52,888 nt of DNA from UBA11574 sp964591175 (GTDB lineage Bacteria > Desulfobacterota > Desulfobacteria > Desulfobacterales > UBA11574), in contig CAZQAF010000015.1 in the NCBI GenBank assembly GCA_964591175.1, positions 1 through 52,888 of the forward strand. Direction: 5' to 3'. The first letter of the stretch is position 1; every line of letters begins with the position of its first letter. Both the position numbers and the translations under genes were made by a program. Shown piece after piece: positions 8,142-16,683 of the stretch. The notes below the pieces were generated by a model. The model did not search any database. It was not told the origin of the DNA and saw only the letters and a program-made list of their open reading frames with translations.

Positions 8142-8514
8142 TTATATGAAGTTACCGGGTTTGTTCATCAGGATAGATATGTTGGCAATCGAGCAATAAA
8201 TAAAGTGACAGCCATATTTTGTCAATCCGGATAAGAGCGCTTTGGCATTCCATTTTTCAACAGGTTATTAACAAAGATATATGCTCCCGATCTCACAGGC
8301 AATTATAGATGGACAGCTGTTAAGCTCCCGAAAATACGCTCTTTTTCAAACTCGTTTTATTCTTAACAATTTCAGATACATTTTGATAAAATACAAGTTA
8401 TGAACAATTTTGAATCAACTTTGTCTTCTTTAGAAGTCTCGCGAAATCTTTTATTTGCAATCATTAGTGTCAAACACGACTCCGATTTTAAAAAGTTGAA
8501 ACGCTCACTTTAGA
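8142..8514. other. AT-rich non-coding stretch
   Basis: About 370 bases between the decayed receiver and the 3' end of the TRAP operon. I see no coding frame, no clear terminator and no RNA gene in it. Confidence 0.6.
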
Positions 8515-9801
8515 TTATCGTTGTATCAGAAAAAGGCTCAGGGCGGGCCAGTAGGTAATGATCAGCAGTGCGACCAGCAACACAATCATAAAGGGAAAAG
8601 CAGCCTGGTAGAGCTCGCTGATGGATTTATCAAAGCGGAAGCTGGCGATAAACAGATTCATGCCCACCGGCGGTGTGAAATAGCCGATTTGCATGTTGGC
8701 CAGGAAAATGATGCCTAGGTGAACCGGATTGATTCCGTAATTTACCGCCACCGGAAGGATAATGGGAATCATAATGACCAGTGCCGAAAAAATATCCAGA
8801 ATAGCGCCGAGAATCAACAGCAAGATATTCAACAAAATCAGAAAAACGATTTTGTTTGTAACATGGGCCTGAATCAGGTTAAACAAGCGAACCGGGATGT
8901 CGGCATCGATCAGGAAGTTGGTTGATGCCAGTGCGACGCCCAAAATCAAAAGGATTGCACCCACCATGATCATCGATTCCCGCATAATGGATGGAAGCTG
9001 GGAAATCTTGATCTCTTTATAAATAAAAACCTCGACAATTACGACATACATGGCCGTCACGGCAGCCGCTTCTGAAATGGCAAAATATCCCCCGTAAATA
9101 CCGCCGAGCACAAAAATCGGCAGCGGTATTTCCCATATCGATTCACGCAGCGCAGAGATGGCTTCCTTTACCGAAAACGGTTCACAAGGAATGGGATTTC
9201 GACGGTTTTCCCATAGACTCCAAAAGGACAACATCAACACCATCAGAAGCGCCGGGAAAATACCGGCCAGGAATAAATCATTAATGGTCACGCTTTTACC
9301 GATGTCCATCTGTTGTGCGATGATACCGTAAAGAATCAGCGGTAGCGAAGGCGGCAACAACAGCCCCAGACTGCCTGATGATGTCACCAAACCGATGCTG
9401 AATTTATCCCGATATCCGGCTTCGGTTAATGCCGGGTACAGAAGGGCGCCCAACGCCACGATGGTCACCCCGGATGCACCGGTAAAAGCGGTAAAAAAAG
9501 CGCAGGCAATAAAAGCAACAATGGCCAGGCCGCCCGGCATCCATCCGATAAATGCCTTGGTGAGTTTAACCAGGCGGTGAGATGTCCGGCTTTCGGCGAG
9601 TACGTAGCCGGCAAACGTAAACAGAGGCAGTGCCAGCAACACCGGTGTATCTGCAATGCGATACATTTCAATGGCAATAACCGAAAGGTCAACACCCTGG
9701 TAATGAAATCCAAGCATTGCAAATGCCAGAATGACGGCAAACAGCGGCGTGCCGAAGATGGTCAGAAGAACCAATATCAGAGCAAAAATATACGGGATCA
9801 C
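8515..9801 (-). CDS. dctM: TRAP transporter large permease, DctM-type
   Basis: A 428-residue integral membrane protein with about 12 hydrophobic segments, the main channel subunit of a tripartite ATP-independent periplasmic transporter. It couples sodium or proton influx to organic-anion uptake in the inner membrane. Family hallmarks are the repeated GASGVTIVALGALLYPAL and SSGSLGLLLPPSLPLILYG segments and, near the C-terminus, NMQIGYFTPPVGMNLF. The start is GTG at 9801, overlapping the stop of the small permease (GTGA). It is the last gene of a four-gene TPAT operon. The substrate cannot be read from the permease. Confidence 0.93.
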   Translation of the reverse strand: MIPYIFALILVLLTIFGTPLFAVILAFAMLGFHYQGVDLSVIAIEMYRIADTPVLLALPLFTFAGYVLAESRTSHRLVKLTKAFIGWMPGGLAIVAFIACAFFTAFTGASGVTIVALGALLYPALTEAGYRDKFSIGLVTSSGSLGLLLPPSLPLILYGIIAQQMDIGKSVTINDLFLAGIFPALLMVLMLSFWSLWENRRNPIPCEPFSVKEAISALRESIWEIPLPIFVLGGIYGGYFAISEAAAVTAMYVVIVEVFIYKEIKISQLPSIMRESMIMVGAILLILGVALASTNFLIDADIPVRLFNLIQAHVTNKIVFLILLNILLLILGAILDIFSALVIMIPIILPVAVNYGINPVHLGIIFLANMQIGYFTPPVGMNLFIASFRFDKSISELYQAAFPFMIVLLVALLIITYWPALSLFLIQR

Positions 9802-10307
9802 GACTTGGATTCAACGATTTTTTTAAAATTATTCACGAATAGCAGGGAGTAGCGAACGGCCATGACCATAAAACCAATGGGAATGATGGATTCACACAGC
9901 CATGACGGAACCTTTGCAAAAGCTCTCCCGCCCACGGAAAACTCCATTTGCACGAATCGCAGACCGTAATAAGCCCCGATTAAGCAAATCAAAGCGGTAA
10001 AGAAATCCACAACGGATCTGGCAACAATTTTTGCACGTTCCGACAGGTAGCGATCCATAATGTCGATGTTGATATGTCTCCCCTGCCGGCTGGCAACCAT
10101 CGCTCCCACGAGCCCGACCCAAAGTACCAGGATGCGCACGAGTACATCGCTCCAGACAATACCCGTTGAGAACAAGTCGCGAAGTAAGATTTGGAGAACC
10201 GCCATGACGATCATCAACAAAAGCAGCCCCACCAGAATCGAATCTTCCACATGTTCTATGATCATCTGAAAACGCTCTAAAAAGGATTTACGGGGCTGCT
10301 CATTCAT
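9798..10307 (-). CDS. dctQ: TRAP transporter small permease, DctQ-type
   Basis: A 169-residue membrane protein with four predicted helices (for example SILVGLLLLMIVMAVLQILL and LVRILVLWVGLVGAMVA), the standard DctQ layout. The GxxxxSRQGRHINIDIMDRYL loop between helices 2 and 3 is typical. I chose the ATG at 10307 because AAAGGAG lies upstream and the gene then overlaps the binding-protein stop by 8 bases; an ATG at 10328 would lie deeper inside that gene. It works with the DctM encoded next to it. Confidence 0.88.
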   Translation of the reverse strand: MNEQPRKSFLERFQMIIEHVEDSILVGLLLLMIVMAVLQILLRDLFSTGIVWSDVLVRILVLWVGLVGAMVASRQGRHINIDIMDRYLSERAKIVARSVVDFFTALICLIGAYYGLRFVQMEFSVGGRAFAKVPSWLCESIIPIGFMVMAVRYSLLFVNNFKKIVESKS

Positions 10308-11304
10308 TGGCGCCGGACTCCTTTGCACGATACTCCTTGATTAAACGACTCATTGTATCGACCATTTCCTGGGATAATCTGTGGCTTTTGATCAGCTGTT
10401 TCGGCACTTCGGAAGCATCTTTGAACCATTCCTTGAGGGCTTCGGGGGATGGTTTGATAAACGTTATCCCCTGTTTACGCAATGTTTGCATGGCTTTTAT
10501 GTTGTCTTCCCGGTTGCGCCGATCGAGCGCTTTAAATACGTTTCCCATAATGTCTCGAAAGACTTCTTGATCACGTGGCGCGATTTGTCCAAATGCTTTG
10601 CGATCGATGGCCAGAACCCCATAAATGTATAGAAACGGCTCATCCATTAAATATTTGATCTGTGTGTGCCACTGCAGTGCCAGCGCGCCTATGGGGGGGG
10701 TGGTCACGGTATTGATAAGGCCGGTTTGGAGACCTGCCCGAACATCGGCGATGGACAATGGGATCGGCGAAATATCGAATGCTTTAACCGTGTCCAGAAT
10801 CATCGAGTCATTATCCGGAATCCAGACTTTCTGCTGTCGCATGTCTTCAACGGTATGGATGGGAACCGTCGACATGACATAGGCGAAGCCGCCTTCGGCG
10901 ATTCCGAAAATGACCATTCCATGTTTTTCAAATCCTTCCATGATGCGACGGTCCAAGTGTTTGCGAACATAATCGATCTCCTTGAAAGATCTGAAAAACA
11001 GCGGCAGACTGTAAATTTGATTGTCGGGGTATATCCCGGATAAGCTGCCGCTGACAAAGGCGCCGCCTTGGAGCTGTCCGATACGGATCTTGCGAAGCAC
11101 TGCTTTGTCATCCCCCATCACGCCGCCCGGATAGTACTTTATCAGAACCCGGTTATTTGTTTTTTGGGCCAGTTCCGCAGCGCCTTGGCGCATTTTTTCC
11201 ATCCATACGGATCCTTCCGGCGAGAGGGTTGCGATTTTAATACGAATGGCCTGGGCCTGACCGGCCAACATAAAAACGAGCATAAACGCTAAGATTCGAA
11301 TCAT
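10300..11304 (-). CDS. TRAP (TPAT) periplasmic substrate-binding protein, DctP/TatP-type
   Basis: A 334-residue exported protein with a clear signal peptide (about MIRILAFMLVFMLAGQAQA) followed by IRIKIATLSPEGSVW, the usual N-terminus of DctP-fold proteins. The middle carries QQKVWIPDND and DVRAGLQTGLINTV, the ligand-domain segments. It is preceded by GGAGGAC overlapping the end of the tatT gene. The TatT lipoprotein encoded immediately upstream marks this as a TPR-associated TRAP (TPAT) system, in which a trimeric TatT binds the SBP (TatP) and may deliver hydrophobic ligands. The ligand here is unknown. Confidence 0.9.
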   Translation of the reverse strand: MIRILAFMLVFMLAGQAQAIRIKIATLSPEGSVWMEKMRQGAAELAQKTNNRVLIKYYPGGVMGDDKAVLRKIRIGQLQGGAFVSGSLSGIYPDNQIYSLPLFFRSFKEIDYVRKHLDRRIMEGFEKHGMVIFGIAEGGFAYVMSTVPIHTVEDMRQQKVWIPDNDSMILDTVKAFDISPIPLSIADVRAGLQTGLINTVTTPPIGALALQWHTQIKYLMDEPFLYIYGVLAIDRKAFGQIAPRDQEVFRDIMGNVFKALDRRNREDNIKAMQTLRKQGITFIKPSPEALKEWFKDASEVPKQLIKSHRLSQEMVDTMSRLIKEYRAKESGANE

Positions 11305-11305
11305 T

Positions 11306-12289
11306 TTAAAAATAGTCCTCCCCGCTTTTTAGCAGTTCCCTCGCCCGCTTCTGGGCAAGAGTGTTCAAAAGGGTATATCCCGGGACATGCGTTTGGGCGG
11401 CTATCACCTCGTGAAGCAAACGGTCATAAAGTTTTCGATCGAACATGAGACGAGCGTAGTACTGGGCGTACATGACCTTAACCATTAAATTCTTGTTCTT
11501 GGAAATCTCCAGGGCGCGTTGGAAATGCTGTCGTCCCACCTCGGGTTTGCCGCCCAATGCCGGTGGAATAAATGTCGCCAGCACGCCAAGATACAGATGC
11601 GCCGCGCCATCCTGGTAGAATTCATCCAGTTCGACAACCCGCTGCATAATGGCTTCCACCCTTGAGATCTCCGCCACGGCATTCCAATCTTCCCGATGCG
11701 TCTGAATCCATGCGGCCCACGCCGACCCCAGAGTAAACAAATCCGGAACGTCATTTTTCTTCAACTGTGAAAGAGCACCTTTAAAGTCTTTGAAACTTTT
11801 CGTTCGAAAACGGCAGGTATCGGGCTTGCGGACACAGAGGGCTCGAAAAGCATAATCCAATGCTTTATCGGTAAGTTTCCCTGCCCTCTCCTTGTCTTTA
11901 ACAAAAACATTGGTATATGCGGTATAGATGTTTGCCGCCCCGCGAAGCAGGGATTCATTGTCCGGATCCTGATACAGCAGACTGTCGACCATCAACAGGT
12001 ATGCTGGCGCTCCGGCTTTTACAGTAGCGAGGTCATCGTAATTCGAAATGGCGCGGGATAGATTTTGGGTCATATCGACCGATGCGGAAGAAATAAACAA
12101 AGAACATCCGGTCATCAAAAAAACGCATATAAAGGGGAAAAATAGCGCAACAAAAAGACGTTTATCAGATCCGTTACGGAAGAAGTTGCGGCAAAAGAAG
12201 AACATGAAACGCACCACCAAAAATTTATTCAATGAAACCGAAATCTCGTCTTGAAAACCCATAATTGGCTTAAAAATTCTTTTTAACAA
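11306..12289 (-). CDS. TatT-family TRAP-associated lipoprotein
   Basis: A protein of up to 327 residues. A hydrophobic stretch (VALFFPFICVFLMTGC) ends in a lipobox-like cysteine at residue 62, so the mature lipoprotein begins there; the true start may be a later ATG such as codon 29. The mature part is all-helical, with TPR-like pairs (YDDLATVKAGAPAYLLMVDSLL, ESLLRGAANIYTAYTNVF, GGKPEVGRQHFQRALEISKNKN). This matches the TatT family known from the Treponema pallidum TPAT system Tp0956/Tp0957, where TatT contacts the binding protein. Its stop is 2 bp before the SBP start, so the genes are translationally close. Family call is good; start uncertain. Confidence 0.82.
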   Translation of the reverse strand: MLKRIFKPIMGFQDEISVSLNKFLVVRFMFFFCRNFFRNGSDKRLFVALFFPFICVFLMTGCSLFISSASVDMTQNLSRAISNYDDLATVKAGAPAYLLMVDSLLYQDPDNESLLRGAANIYTAYTNVFVKDKERAGKLTDKALDYAFRALCVRKPDTCRFRTKSFKDFKGALSQLKKNDVPDLFTLGSAWAAWIQTHREDWNAVAEISRVEAIMQRVVELDEFYQDGAAHLYLGVLATFIPPALGGKPEVGRQHFQRALEISKNKNLMVKVMYAQYYARLMFDRKLYDRLLHEVIAAQTHVPGYTLLNTLAQKRARELLKSGEDYF

Positions 12290-12325
12290 AAAATTATAAT
12301 ATAAACAACAGGTGAAAAAATCGGG

Positions 12326-13015
12326 TTAACCTTTAAGCTCAATGGTCTCCACCAAAACCCTTGCCGTTCCCTTTTTGTAAAAACCCAGCCTTTTGGCTGC
12401 TCCGGCGGAAAGATCGATAATTCGGCCTTGTACAAAAGGACCCCGGTCGTTCACTCGAACGATGATATGCCTGTTGTTTTCAAGATTGGTCACACGAACA
12501 TATGTAGGCAGCGGCAGATATTTATGCGCCGCATTCAATCCATTGGGATCAAACGCCTCGCCGTTTGCCGTCATATGTCCGCCTTTTTGGCGACGTGTCT
12601 CGTATCCGTACCAGGAAGCGATCCCTTTTTGCCGATAGTTGCGGGCCTGTTTTACAGACATGGGGACATACCGTTTCCCCCTGACCACATAAGGAGATGC
12701 TTTGACGCGACCTTGCCGGATCGCCTCTTTCGGGGGCAAATCATCGATGGAATCGATATCTTCATGCATTAACGGCCAGTTCAAGGGCGCCATGACGACA
12801 ATAAAAGTGTATTTGCCGATTGTATATACGGTTTTTCCGGCAAATTTAGTCACCTTATAAGTTGTTTTGATCGTTCCTTTTGCGATTTTATAGGTGGTTT
12901 TTACGGTTCCCTTTGTGACCTTGTAAGTTGTCTTAAAAATTCCGCAGGACCCAAAAAACAAAAATGCTGCAAATAACGCAATAGATAATAGAATTTTATT
13001 TTTTTCAAACCCCAT
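12326..13015 (-). CDS. rlpA: RlpA-like lipoprotein with N-terminal 11-residue repeats
   Basis: A 229-residue protein. A lipoprotein signal peptide ends at Cys24 (LFFGSC). Residues 28-71 hold four 11-residue repeats: KTTYKVTKGTV, KTTYKIAKGTI, KTTYKVTKFAG and KTVYTIGKYTF. The C-terminal part (about 130-229) is the double-psi beta-barrel of RlpA: GIASWYG, TANGEAFDPNGLNAAHKYLPLPT, then VRVNDRGPF and RIIDLSAGAAKRLG. RlpA proteins are outer-membrane lipoproteins, some being lytic transglycosylases for denuded septal glycan. There is no SPOR domain. The repeats between lipid anchor and barrel are unusual and could lie along a membrane as an amphipathic helix. Confidence 0.9.
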   Translation of the reverse strand: MGFEKNKILLSIALFAAFLFFGSCGIFKTTYKVTKGTVKTTYKIAKGTIKTTYKVTKFAGKTVYTIGKYTFIVVMAPLNWPLMHEDIDSIDDLPPKEAIRQGRVKASPYVVRGKRYVPMSVKQARNYRQKGIASWYGYETRRQKGGHMTANGEAFDPNGLNAAHKYLPLPTYVRVTNLENNRHIIVRVNDRGPFVQGRIIDLSAGAAKRLGFYKKGTARVLVETIELKG

Positions 13016-13461
13016 GATACTTTTTGGCCATTTTTGAATGGCAATTAAATCCGTTTCGAAAATCTATACCATAATTTGTTTTTCATGGCGAGAAATGCAT
13101 TGATTTCAAATTCAGCAGTGATATTAATATTCGTTTTTATTTTATAATCCGCAATTTCCATAACGATCAAATCAGCTCAATCCGAACATTCCATGAGAAT
13201 CCGTCACCCTTTGGTGCTGATCAAAGCATCCATTTGCTTTGTAAACGCTGGTCGTGCAATTGGGAGCCTTGCAAAACTTCAAAATCATCAAAGGAGGATA
13301 TTTCTCATCCATACGATTTAAAACCCTTCCGCCCCTGGTCGATTTTCCCGTGGGAAAACAACCTGATTCTCTGGCAGCGCCGGGACTTTGTCGACGAGAA
13401 AGAAGACTGCGGCAAATTTCGGCTGATAGAGCGTTTCTTCTCACCTTTTATCGGATAGAAA
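13016..13461. other. Intergenic region without a convincing gene
   Basis: About 445 bases upstream of rlpA. Short frames on the plus strand (13234-13458 and 13254-13475) overlap one another, lack ribosome sites at their starts and show no family features. I regard the stretch as non-coding, probably holding the rlpA promoter. Confidence 0.5.
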
Positions 13462-13598
13462 GTGTCCATCCGTAAATGAAGATTTTTGTTCAAGGTTAAG
13501 GCTTGCGAAAAAAATAACCACAGGCATACAACTCATATTCCGAGGATTATTTTCTGAGCATAACGCAAAGATTGGGCAAAAAGACCATTTACGGATGG
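13462..13598. repeat. Structured palindromic intergenic repeat, copy 1
   Basis: The ends are an inverted repeat of 17 bp with one mismatch (13462-13478 and 13582-13598; core CCATCCGTAAATG). Inside, further arms pair: AAAATAACC at 13511-13519 with GGATTATTTT at 13544-13553, and TTTTTG with CAAAAA. The conserved words GTTCAAGGTTAAGGC, ACAGGCATAC, CGAGG and AACGCAAAGATTGGGC recur in the same order in copies at 36841, 44636 and 48139. It lies 3 bp past the stop of the minus-strand hydrolase, so it may end or protect that transcript. Confidence 0.75.
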
Positions 13599-13601
13599 CC
13601 A

Positions 13602-14204
13602 CTATATATTAGAATTCAAACAGTCCTCCAACTGATCCAAATATCCGCCGTAAAAATGGTCCGCACCATCGATGATGTCGAAACGGGCATCGGGATTCCA
13701 GGAAGCTATCAATTTTTTGACGGCATTTGCAGGGGCAATGTCGTCCCGGTTGCCGGTGACCACGTATTTAAGGGAATTCATCGTGGAAACGGATGCAAAA
13801 TCCATAAATCCGACCGGCGGCGAGACCATGATCATCCGGTTTACCGGAGTGTCTTTCTGCAGGACATGTGCATTTACCCAGGCTCCGAACGAATATCCCG
13901 CCAGATCGATTTGATCCATCCCCATATCTGCAAGAAAAGAAACGGCGGATAAAACATCCGCTTGTTCTCCCACACCGTTATCATAGGTACCACCGCTGCC
14001 GCCGACTCCCCTGAAATTGAATTTCAGCGTCGAATAGTCTTTTAAATCGTAAACGTGTACGATGGATTCCACCACCAGATTATACATGTCTCCGCCATAC
14101 AGCGGATGCGGATGCGTCACGGCCACACCCTTCTTTTCATCTTTGATGTTAAACAGCCCTTCCAGTTCATAACCTTCGGACATAAATGTTACTCTTTTAA
14201 CCAT
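13602..14204 (-). CDS. Alpha/beta hydrolase (COG2945-like)
   Basis: A 200-residue small alpha/beta-hydrolase. I chose the ATG at 14204 because GGGAGG lies 7 bases before it; an upstream in-frame ATG at 14252 lacks a site. Features are TMSEGY-type N-terminus, THPHPLYGGDMYN (oxyanion and family signature), FRGVGGSGG, the nucleophile elbow GYSFGAW with its serine, and DGADHFYGG carrying the catalytic histidine. Members of this family are cytosolic esterases of unknown natural substrate. It is transcribed divergently from the ParA-CBM48 gene. Confidence 0.85.
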   Translation of the reverse strand: MVKRVTFMSEGYELEGLFNIKDEKKGVAVTHPHPLYGGDMYNLVVESIVHVYDLKDYSTLKFNFRGVGGSGGTYDNGVGEQADVLSAVSFLADMGMDQIDLAGYSFGAWVNAHVLQKDTPVNRMIMVSPPVGFMDFASVSTMNSLKYVVTGNRDDIAPANAVKKLIASWNPDARFDIIDGADHFYGGYLDQLEDCLNSNI

Positions 14205-14625
14205 TTTTGCGCCTCCCACACAATATATTGTATATTTTTTTTCTTGACACACAATAGAATTTTCAATATTCTTTTTTTAAATTCTGAGTTTGCCCCCATT
14301 ATTTAAAATTACGTCAAAGCGGCTGAACGCTCGGTAATATTTTTTATAATATATCGGCCATCGTAAACAGAAATGCATTAAAGACAAATAGACGATATAT
14401 GGAAATTCTTTGACGGCCAAAGCAATTCATCTAATCGTCTGAAACACGGTTGATTTTAATCGATAATTCTCTCTTCTCCTTACATAAAAATGCCGAGTCG
14501 TCAAATTGGGATATGGTCTGGAATTAGCTCGGAGAAGTATCTTATTGCGATATAAATCATTTTCGCAAGCCCTTCTGAAGAGGTAGTTCCATCCTTGACG
14601 TTTTTTAAAAAAGGAGGGATGAAGA
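14205..14625. other. Divergent intergenic region between hydrolase and ParA-CBM48 genes
   Basis: About 420 AT-rich bases. The only firm element is the ribosome site GGAGGG at 14613-14618, 7 bases before the ParA start. I looked for a parS-like 16-bp palindrome and saw none. Promoters for both directions should be here but are not obvious. Confidence 0.5.
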
Positions 14626-15702
14626 ATGAGAGTTATATCGATTGCCAACCAAAAAGGAGGCTGCGGCAAGACAACTACGGCAATCAATTTATCCGCATGC
14701 CTCGCCCATCAGCAACGAAAGGTGCTTCTCATCGACATGGACCCTCAGGGTCATTCGTCCATGGGTTTAGATGTCGATACCGGCGGTCTTGAAAAGACAG
14801 TTTTCGACGTTATCGGTCAACCTGATCGCACGAAGGAAACCCTTGGTGACATCGTTCTTGAAATTTCGAAAAACCTTCACATAGCCCCTTCAAACATATC
14901 CTTAAGTTTATTTGAGCAGCATCTATCGGGAGTTCACGGAAGAGAGAGCAGGCTCAAAGAAGCCATCGATGGTTTGCATCGAACCTATGACTATATCATC
15001 ATAGATTGTCCTCCCAGTCTGGGACTGCTGACCTTTAATTCGCTCATTGCTTCCACTGAAGTGATTGTTCCTGTTGAAATGAGCCTGTTTTCACTTCATG
15101 GAATCAGCCGGCTGTCTAAAATCATAGACTTGGTCCGGAAAAAAACCGGGCATAAACCCTTGATGAATATCATTGCGACCATGTATGACAAGCGAACACG
15201 AATATCAAATGAAGTTTATCAAAATATTCAAAAAAATTTTAACGAATCAATGTTTCGAACCGTTATCCATTCGAATGTAAAATTGAAAGAAGCGGCAAGC
15301 TTCGGAAAACCCATCGTAGAGTATGAGAAAAGAGCCCGGGGATTCATCAACTACATGGCGCTTGCAAGAGAAGTGACGGCTCAAGAAGAGATGCTTGGCA
15401 TGAAACTTTTAAAGGACACAAAATCCCAACACTTCGCCAAGAAAGTTAAAAAGCAATTCATTTTTCATGGCCCTGAAGCAACCAATGTAAAGATTGTCGG
15501 AAATTTTAACAATTGGATTCCCGCCGATGCGTCGAACATGATGCGTAACAAAGACGGAACATGGACAAAGAATTTCTTCCTTGCACCAGGAAGCTATCAG
15601 TACAGGTTTGTCGTTGACGGCACATGGGTGGAAGACGATAACAATTCCGAATTCGTCGATAATTCATACGGAGGCAAAAACTCCGTGATTCAAATACCTT
15701 AA
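14626..15702 (+). CDS. ParA/Soj-type ATPase fused to a C-terminal CBM48 glycogen-binding domain
   Basis: A 358-residue two-domain protein. Residues 1 to about 260 are a ParA ATPase with the deviant Walker A KGGCGKTT (signature Lys10, Lys15), Walker A-prime DMDPQGHSS and Walker B DCPPSLG; such ATPases bind nucleoid DNA as dimers and position plasmids, chromosomes or large cargos. Residues about 275-358 are a CBM48/AMPK-beta-type domain: FIFHGPEATNVKIVGNFNNW, then GTWTKNFFLAPGSYQYRFVVDGTW, then GGKNSVIQIP, with both Trp residues expected to stack on alpha-glucan. The fusion joins a positioning ATPase to a glycogen binder. It is 14 bp upstream of a gene for a protein with a ParB-like N-terminus. 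The domains are firm; the role is inferred. Confidence 0.9.
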   Translation: MRVISIANQKGGCGKTTTAINLSACLAHQQRKVLLIDMDPQGHSSMGLDVDTGGLEKTVFDVIGQPDRTKETLGDIVLEISKNLHIAPSNISLSLFEQHLSGVHGRESRLKEAIDGLHRTYDYIIIDCPPSLGLLTFNSLIASTEVIVPVEMSLFSLHGISRLSKIIDLVRKKTGHKPLMNIIATMYDKRTRISNEVYQNIQKNFNESMFRTVIHSNVKLKEAASFGKPIVEYEKRARGFINYMALAREVTAQEEMLGMKLLKDTKSQHFAKKVKKQFIFHGPEATNVKIVGNFNNWIPADASNMMRNKDGTWTKNFFLAPGSYQYRFVVDGTWVEDDNNSEFVDNSYGGKNSVIQIP

Positions 15703-15716
15703 AGGAGCTATTTTCA

Positions 15717-16292
15717 ATGGAAAGAAAAAGGCTTGGCAGGGGAATCGAAGACATTTCGAATATCTTTATATCAGCCCGAAAGGATAATAAAACGCCGGGA
15801 GGATTCTCTTCAAAAAAGTTAAGGGACGCGACGTGTGAATCCTGTGTCAGCGTCATTCATGGTTTCCAAGAAGCGCCTAAATGCAAAATATTCACCCTCG
15901 AAAACAAAAAATACGGTGTGCGATATATGGAAAGAATATCGCCGTCGAGTGCGGATTATTGCGAATTTTTTGAGCCGATTTCCCCCAAAAATGAAAATCC
16001 CGATACCGTAAAGGAACCGTCACCGGACAACGCCAAAATCGAGTGCCGAATCGAAGAAAGCGTCGCCGTCCGTAGAATTATTTCATTTCCACCGTTGCCC
16101 AATGTCCAGCAGAATATTTTAAACTCCCTTTCCAAGCACCTTGAAGAGAACTACAGTATAACAAGCATTGACCTGAGAAAGACGGACGAAATCTTGCGTC
16201 CGGGAAAGATAAAATACATCGATGAAGAGGTCACCATTTGCATCGAAGATCATCCGGTTGCGTCTCGGTTGTCACAGGAAAGAAAAGGTTAA
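15717..16292 (+). CDS. ParA partner protein with ParB-like N-terminal activating peptide
   Basis: A 191-residue soluble protein of no recognised family. Residues 2-16 (ERKRLGRGIEDISNI) closely resemble the N-terminal LGRGL peptide of chromosomal ParB, the basic segment known to stimulate ParA ATPase. The rest has no ParB HTH or CTPase motif. A cysteine set (CESC at about 40-43, then CKIF and YCEFF) could bind a metal, followed by an acidic linker and a C-terminal alpha-beta segment (FPPLPNVQQNILNSLSKHL, then KIKYIDEEVTICIEDH). The ribosome site is AAAGGAG. It probably regulates the ATPase encoded upstream and may connect it to its cargo; that role is inferred. Confidence 0.7.
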   Translation: MERKRLGRGIEDISNIFISARKDNKTPGGFSSKKLRDATCESCVSVIHGFQEAPKCKIFTLENKKYGVRYMERISPSSADYCEFFEPISPKNENPDTVKEPSPDNAKIECRIEESVAVRRIISFPPLPNVQQNILNSLSKHLEENYSITSIDLRKTDEILRPGKIKYIDEEVTICIEDHPVASRLSQERKG

Positions 16293-16306
16293 CGATACGA
16301 TGTACT

Positions 16307-16603
16307 TTAATCTTTAAATTCGGAATACACCAGCCAATCGGCGGGAATATGAATTTTCCATTTAACGATCTGAGGTCGGCTCCAGGCAAATTGCCCGCTT
16401 TTCCCGATGATCGGGGGAATCTCCGATGGACTTTTACCCAGAAGAATTCTTCGCGCGATTACGCCCGCATCTTCGCCCTGCCCTTTGCCGAAACAAACAT
16501 AGCCGCCAACGGCTCCTTCCGGTCCCACCACGAAATCCCAAAACGCAAACGGGGGCACGGGTGAGTTCCCGACCGTCCATTTGGCGAGTTCATTTTCATC
16601 CAC
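16307..16603 (-). pseudogene. Fragment of an ABC-type periplasmic binding protein (PF04392-like)
   Basis: A frame of 98 codons, open from a GTG at 16603 but with a TAG four codons upstream, matches only the C-terminal lobe of ABC_sub_bind proteins: VPPFAFWDFVVGPEGAVGGYVCFGKGQGEDAGVIARRILLG in short segments, then PSEIPPI. There is no signal peptide or N-terminal lobe. It lies between the ParA cassette and the second TRAP operon and looks like the remnant of a longer gene. It could alternatively be the tail of a sensor protein of this fold. Confidence 0.55.
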
Positions 16604-16683
16604 ATGGTTTTTCTATCCGCATAGCCTTGTCTGACATGGTTCCGGAACGCCTTCCTCCTGTTAAGTTTGGATTGTCCCCCGAA

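Noticed and set aside
13234..13475. Overlapping short plus-strand frames upstream of repeat copy 1
   Set aside because: Two frames of similar length compete, neither has a Shine-Dalgarno at its start, and one runs into the structured repeat.
14205..14625. parS-like centromere site for the ParA gene
   Set aside because: No 16-bp palindrome resembling parS is present, and the partner protein lacks the ParB DNA-binding domain.
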